DNA of 20,850 nt from Alistipes sp. Its GTDB lineage: Bacteria; Bacteroidota; Bacteroidia; Bacteroidales; Rikenellaceae. Numbering within the stretch: position 1 is the first letter of the stretch; each line of letters starts with the position of its first letter. The notes under the pieces are model-generated. The model was not told the DNA's origin and searched no databases. It worked only from the letters and a program-made list of their open reading frames with translations. The position numbers and the translations under genes were made by a program. The stretch is taken from NCBI GenBank assembly GCA_029065825.1, contig JAIEHQ010000026.1, forward strand, positions 1-20,850, written 5' to 3'. Shown piece after piece: positions 18,373 through 20,850 of the stretch.

Positions 18373-19293
18373 ATGAAAAAGATCTTCGTATTGCTGCTCC
18401 CGTTCGTCGCCTGCATCGCGACCCGCCTCTGCGCCGAATCTTTCGCCGGCGAAGGAGAGGGCCTCCGCACAGCGGCGCAACCGACCGGGGCGGAGCGAAC
18501 GAGCGGCGCGGCACACTCCGACACCGACGAACCTAAAACAAAAAAAGCAGTCATGAAACACACGATGCCCGAGCTTCCCTACGCACCGGAAGCGCTTGCT
18601 CCCGCAATGAGCAAAGAGACCTTCGACTACCACTACGGCAAGCACCTGCAGACCTACGTGGACAACCTCAACCGGCTGATCGCCGGCACCCCCTACGAAG
18701 CGATGACGCTCGACCAGATCGTGCGCAAATCGGAGGGCGCGATCTACAACAACGCCGCCCAGACCTGGAACCACACCTTCTTCTTCCTCATGCTCACCCC
18801 CGAACAGCGGCCGATGCCGCAGCGCCTGGCCGAACGTCTGGCCGCCGAATTCGGTTCGGTCGAGGCATTCAAGGAAGAGTTCGCCAAAGCCGCCGCGGGG
18901 CTTTTCGGCTCGGGGTGGGTGTGGCTCGCCGCAGACAAGGGCGGCAAGCTGCACATTCTGGCCGAAAGCAACGCGGGCAATCCGATGACGCGGGGCATGC
19001 GCCCGCTGATGACCCTCGATGTCTGGGAACACGCCTACTATATCGACTACCGCAACCGCCGCGCCGACTTCATCGGGGCCTGGTGGGGGCTGATCGACTG
19101 GGATAAGGTGGCCGAACGCTGCTTCCCCGCCCGATACGGCTGCACCTCCTGCGACTACGTGTACGACCCCGCGACGGGCGATCCCGAGAGCGGCATCAAG
19201 GCGGGCACCGCCTTCGAGGAGATTCCCGACGACTGGGTATGCCCCGTCTGCGGACTCTACAAGGATGCTTTCGCCCCGCTTCCCGAACAATAG
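18373..19293 (+). CDS. Iron/manganese superoxide dismutase fused to a rubredoxin domain, probably exported
   Basis: Converts superoxide to oxygen and peroxide. From ATG 18373 the product has 306 residues: a signal-peptide-like start (MKKIFVLLLPFVACIATRLC), a ~40-residue polar linker, then a complete Fe/Mn-SOD that would start at MKHTMPELPYAPEAL (ATG 18553, in frame). Numbered from that second Met, metal ligands are H27 (FDYHYGKH), H74 (QTWNHTF), D156 and H160 (DVWEHAYYIDY). Gln70 in NNAAQTWNH is the Fe-SOD-type active-site Gln. After the normal SOD end a rubredoxin follows directly: C197 and C200 (YGCTSCDYVYD), then C230 and C233 (DDWVCPVCGLYKDAF), the Fe(Cys)4 knuckles of a full-length rubredoxin. 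The fusion could let the dismutase exchange electrons or act partly as a superoxide reductase; this is inference. Cytoplasmic expression from 18553 remains possible. Confidence 0.95.
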   Translation: MKKIFVLLLPFVACIATRLCAESFAGEGEGLRTAAQPTGAERTSGAAHSDTDEPKTKKAVMKHTMPELPYAPEALAPAMSKETFDYHYGKHLQTYVDNLNRLIAGTPYEAMTLDQIVRKSEGAIYNNAAQTWNHTFFFLMLTPEQRPMPQRLAERLAAEFGSVEAFKEEFAKAAAGLFGSGWVWLAADKGGKLHILAESNAGNPMTRGMRPLMTLDVWEHAYYIDYRNRRADFIGAWWGLIDWDKVAERCFPARYGCTSCDYVYDPATGDPESGIKAGTAFEEIPDDWVCPVCGLYKDAFAPLPEQ

Positions 19294-19311
19294 CGGCCCG
19301 TAAAAAGCCGA

Positions 19312-19339
19312 AGAGACCGTCCCCCGAGGGGCGGTCTCT
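19312..19339. terminator. Hairpin after the dismutase-rubredoxin gene
   Basis: AGAGACCG and CGGTCTCT plus CCCC and GGGG form a 12-bp stem with one unpaired T and a 3-base loop, 18 bases after the stop. It would also stop minus-strand transcripts coming from the cobalamin riboswitch. Confidence 0.65.
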
Positions 19340-19344
19340 CCGTT

Positions 19345-19569
19345 TCAGTCCATACTAATCTCTACTTTACTACGACCGAAACGCCTGTCCGTCGCCACCG
19401 CCGAAGCGGGATGCGAAAGACGAAATCCGTATCGTCGCGCGAAAAACCGACCCTGAATCGGTCCCGAAATGATTCTTCCATCGAATCGAGGATGCCCTTG
19501 CACCGGTTTCCGACAGCTCCGTTCTCCGCAGACGCATATCTCCACTGAATCCCCCTCCGCGCAGGAGGA
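19345..19569 (-). other. Region below the riboswitch without a recognisable gene
   Basis: Between the riboswitch 3' end and the hairpin at 19312-19339 no known gene is found on the minus strand. Just below the aptamer CCTCC...GGAGG (TGCGC loop, about 19554-19570) can form a small hairpin that may be the expression platform. A 39-codon open frame at 19362-19481 (start MEESFRDRFRVGFSRDDTDF) is the only short candidate. It has no recognised family and may be chance or the remnant of a lost gene. Confidence 0.4.
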
Positions 19570-19785
19570 GCGCACCGGCTGGTCTTCTGACTCGTTCCTG
19601 CCGCGACGCCTTCCCGATTCCCGGTGGAACCAGTGGCACAAGTCGTAAAAGATTGTCGCGGCAACGGGCCTCGCACCCCGCAGGGGCGGCGAGACGGAAC
19701 TCACAGCAGCGGGAACTGTCGCAGACTTTCACTGCATTCCCATTTAATCCGCAGGGGCTGCCGCCCCGTTGTGAACCGTTGCTGT
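19570..19785 (-). ncRNA. Cobalamin (adenosylcobalamin-type) riboswitch
   Basis: Read on the minus strand, the region shows the ordered conserved blocks of the cobalamin aptamer. First comes GGATTAAATGGGAATGCAGT followed by GAAAGTCTGCGACAG, then TTCCCGCTGCTGTGAG, a variable GC hairpin (CGCCCC/GGGGTG), the B12 box TTGTGCCACTGG (GCCACTG at 19637-19631), GGGAATCGGGAAGGC, and the closing GAGTCAGAAGACCAGCC. The ends are approximate. A -7 box lies just upstream. In Bacteroidetes these usually precede btuB-type receptors or cobalamin genes and switch expression off when B12 is present. Here no such gene follows: the transcript would run toward the terminator of the dismutase gene. Boundaries and pairing were judged by eye. 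Confidence 0.9.
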
Positions 19786-19786
19786 G

Positions 19787-19794
19787 CAAATGTA
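19787..19794 (-). promoter_or_regulatory. -7 promoter box for the riboswitch transcript
   Basis: The minus strand reads TACATTTG (TAnnTTTG) directly upstream of the riboswitch, so the aptamer would begin within about 10 bases of the transcript start. It is divergent from the fabD box 14 bases away. Confidence 0.5.
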
Positions 19795-19807
19795 AGGAAA
19801 TTATTCG

Positions 19808-19815
19808 TATCTTTG
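19808..19815 (+). promoter_or_regulatory. -7 promoter box for fabD
   Basis: TATCTTTG followed by TCCGC, 41 bases upstream of the fabD ATG. No well-spaced -33 TTTG is visible. Confidence 0.5.
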
Positions 19816-19855
19816 TCCGCGAACGGAAAAATATTCACGAAAAATTCAATACGCG

Positions 19856-20737
19856 ATGAAACACGCATACGTATTTCCGGGTCAGGGCGCTCAGGCCGTC
19901 GGCATGGGCAAGGACCTCTACGACAACATCCCCGAGGCGCGCGAGCTGTTCGAGAAGGCGAACGAGATCCTCGGATTCCGCATTACCGACATCATGTTCG
20001 CCGGCACCCCCGAGGAGCTCAAGCAGACCAAGGTGACGCAGCCGGCCGTATTCCTCCACTCGGTCGTACTGGCCAAGGCGCTCGGCGTGAAGCCCGACGC
20101 GGTGGCCGGCCACTCGCTCGGCGAGTTCTCGGCGCTGGTGGTGTCCGGCGCACTCTCCTTCGAGGACGGCCTGCGCCTGGTATCCAAGCGCGCGATGGCC
20201 ATGCAGCAGGCCTGCGAGGCCGCTCCCGGCACGATGGCGGCGATCCTCGGACTGGCCGACGAGCAGGTCGAGCAGGTGTGCGCCGCGATCGACGGTGTGG
20301 TCGTGGCAGCCAACTACAACTGCCCCGGCCAGCTGGTAATCTCGGGCAGCGTCGAAGCTGTCGATGCCGCCTGCGAGAAGCTCAAGGAGGCCGGAGCCAA
20401 GCGCGCGCTGCGCCTGCCCGTGGGCGGAGCGTTCCACTCGCCCCTGATGGAGCCGGCCAAGGTCGAGCTTGCGAAGGCGATCGACGAAGCGCCGTTCGCC
20501 GCCCCCGTCTGTCCGATCTACCAGAACGTCGATGCCAAGCCCCAGACCGATCCGGCCGTCATCAAGGCCAACCTGATCGCCCAGCTGACGGCTCCGGTGC
20601 GCTGGACCTACATCGTGCGTGAGATGCTCGCCGACGGAGTGGACGAGTTCACGGAACTCGGCCCGGGCAACGTGCTGCAGGGACTCATCAAGAAGGTCGA
20701 TTCCGAAGCGAAAGTCGAATCGAAAGCCACGCTGTAG
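19856..20737 (+). CDS. fabD: Malonyl-CoA:ACP transacylase FabD
   Basis: Moves the malonyl group from CoA to acyl carrier protein, supplying the extender unit for type II fatty acid synthesis in the cytoplasm. The 293-residue product from ATG 19856 shows the family hallmarks: FPGQGAQ (7-13), the nucleophile Ser87 in GHSLGE (85-90), the Arg-containing SKRAMAMQ (110-117), and His194 in GGAFHSPLME (190-199). NYNCPGQLVISG and FTELGPGNVLQGLI complete the transacylase fold. Length is normal and the gene is intact. It is alone on its strand here, with no other fab genes adjacent, as is common in Bacteroidetes. A degenerate hairpin (TCCGA/TCGGA, 20753-20769) follows just before the low-quality end of the window. 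Confidence 0.96.
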   Translation: MKHAYVFPGQGAQAVGMGKDLYDNIPEARELFEKANEILGFRITDIMFAGTPEELKQTKVTQPAVFLHSVVLAKALGVKPDAVAGHSLGEFSALVVSGALSFEDGLRLVSKRAMAMQQACEAAPGTMAAILGLADEQVEQVCAAIDGVVVAANYNCPGQLVISGSVEAVDAACEKLKEAGAKRALRLPVGGAFHSPLMEPAKVELAKAIDEAPFAAPVCPIYQNVDAKPQTDPAVIKANLIAQLTAPVRWTYIVREMLADGVDEFTELGPGNVLQGLIKKVDSEAKVESKATL

Positions 20738-20769
20738 GCCCGGAAGAAAAATTCCGACAAACGTTCGGA

Positions 20770-20850
20770 GGGGGGGGGGGGTTTTTGTGGGGTGGTGCCG
20801 AATGGCGGCCCCCGCGCGGGGGGGGGGGGGGGGGGGGGGGGGGGGCGCGG
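20770..20850. other. Poly-G low-complexity end, likely sequencing artefact
   Basis: A run of 12 G (20770-20781), a short mixed stretch, and a run of 28 G (20818-20845) fill the end of the window. Such pure G runs are unlike the rest of the sequence and resemble no-signal base calls carried into a contig end. Nothing biological should be read from them. Confidence 0.8.

Noticed and set aside
16243..19293. A 1016-codon plus-strand open frame spanning the TonB receptor and the dismutase gene
   Set aside because: Its first two thirds are antisense to the receptor, with no recognisable domain; long antisense frames are expected in GC-rich genes. Only the final 306 codons are the real dismutase-rubredoxin gene.
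18248..19785. TonB receptor as the direct target of the cobalamin riboswitch
   Set aside because: Both are on the minus strand, but the receptor begins 1.3 kb below the riboswitch, separated by the whole oppositely oriented dismutase gene and a terminator, and has its own candidate promoter box.
20770..20850. G-quadruplex or phase-variable G-tract after fabD
   Set aside because: Runs of 12 and 28 G at the extreme end with degraded sequence between them are better explained as base-calling artefacts.

Overview
The window looks like a chromosomal piece of a GC-rich member of the Bacteroidales, most likely Alistipes or a close relative. This is inferred from the mix of families (DUF3575 and DUF4906 fimbrial-type proteins, a Bacteroidetes-type tyrosine recombinase, a TonB receptor with an N-terminal carboxypeptidase-like domain, YitT, PlsY, MiaB, FabD) and from repeated promoter-like boxes of the TAnnTTTG type. 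Database searches were not possible. The last ~80 bases are mostly poly-G and look like a contig-end artefact.

Bases 1-4300 are a decaying genomic island ending at a tRNA-Ala(GGC) gene (4468-4541, minus). From the tRNA inward it holds a tyrosine recombinase broken by a small frameshifting deletion, a short RhuM-like gene directly behind it, the frameshifted C-terminal remnant of a PD-(D/E)XK nuclease-like protein in AT-rich DNA, the 5'-truncated C-terminal part of a DUF4906 fimbrial-type protein, and a DUF3575 gene cut by the window edge. Base composition changes sharply inside the island and again at the tRNA.

Bases 4540-15850 are an ordinary chromosomal backbone: katA catalase (plus); a minus-strand group of yitT-like, miaB and a DEAD-box RNA helicase; then a plus-strand group of plsY (acyl-phosphate glycerol-3-phosphate acyltransferase), a long-chain acyl-CoA synthetase-like enzyme and an AsmA-like envelope protein. 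The last three fit a phospholipid and envelope theme. Strong hairpins close katA and the AsmA-like gene.

Bases 15850-20850 carry a TonB-dependent receptor (minus), a divergent Fe-type superoxide dismutase fused to a C-terminal rubredoxin domain with a likely signal peptide, an orphan cobalamin riboswitch on the minus strand pointing toward the 3' end of the dismutase gene, and fabD (plus) divergent from the riboswitch. The two observations most worth following up are the dismutase-rubredoxin fusion and the riboswitch with no cobalamin gene below it. No CRISPR array, insertion sequence or rRNA was seen.
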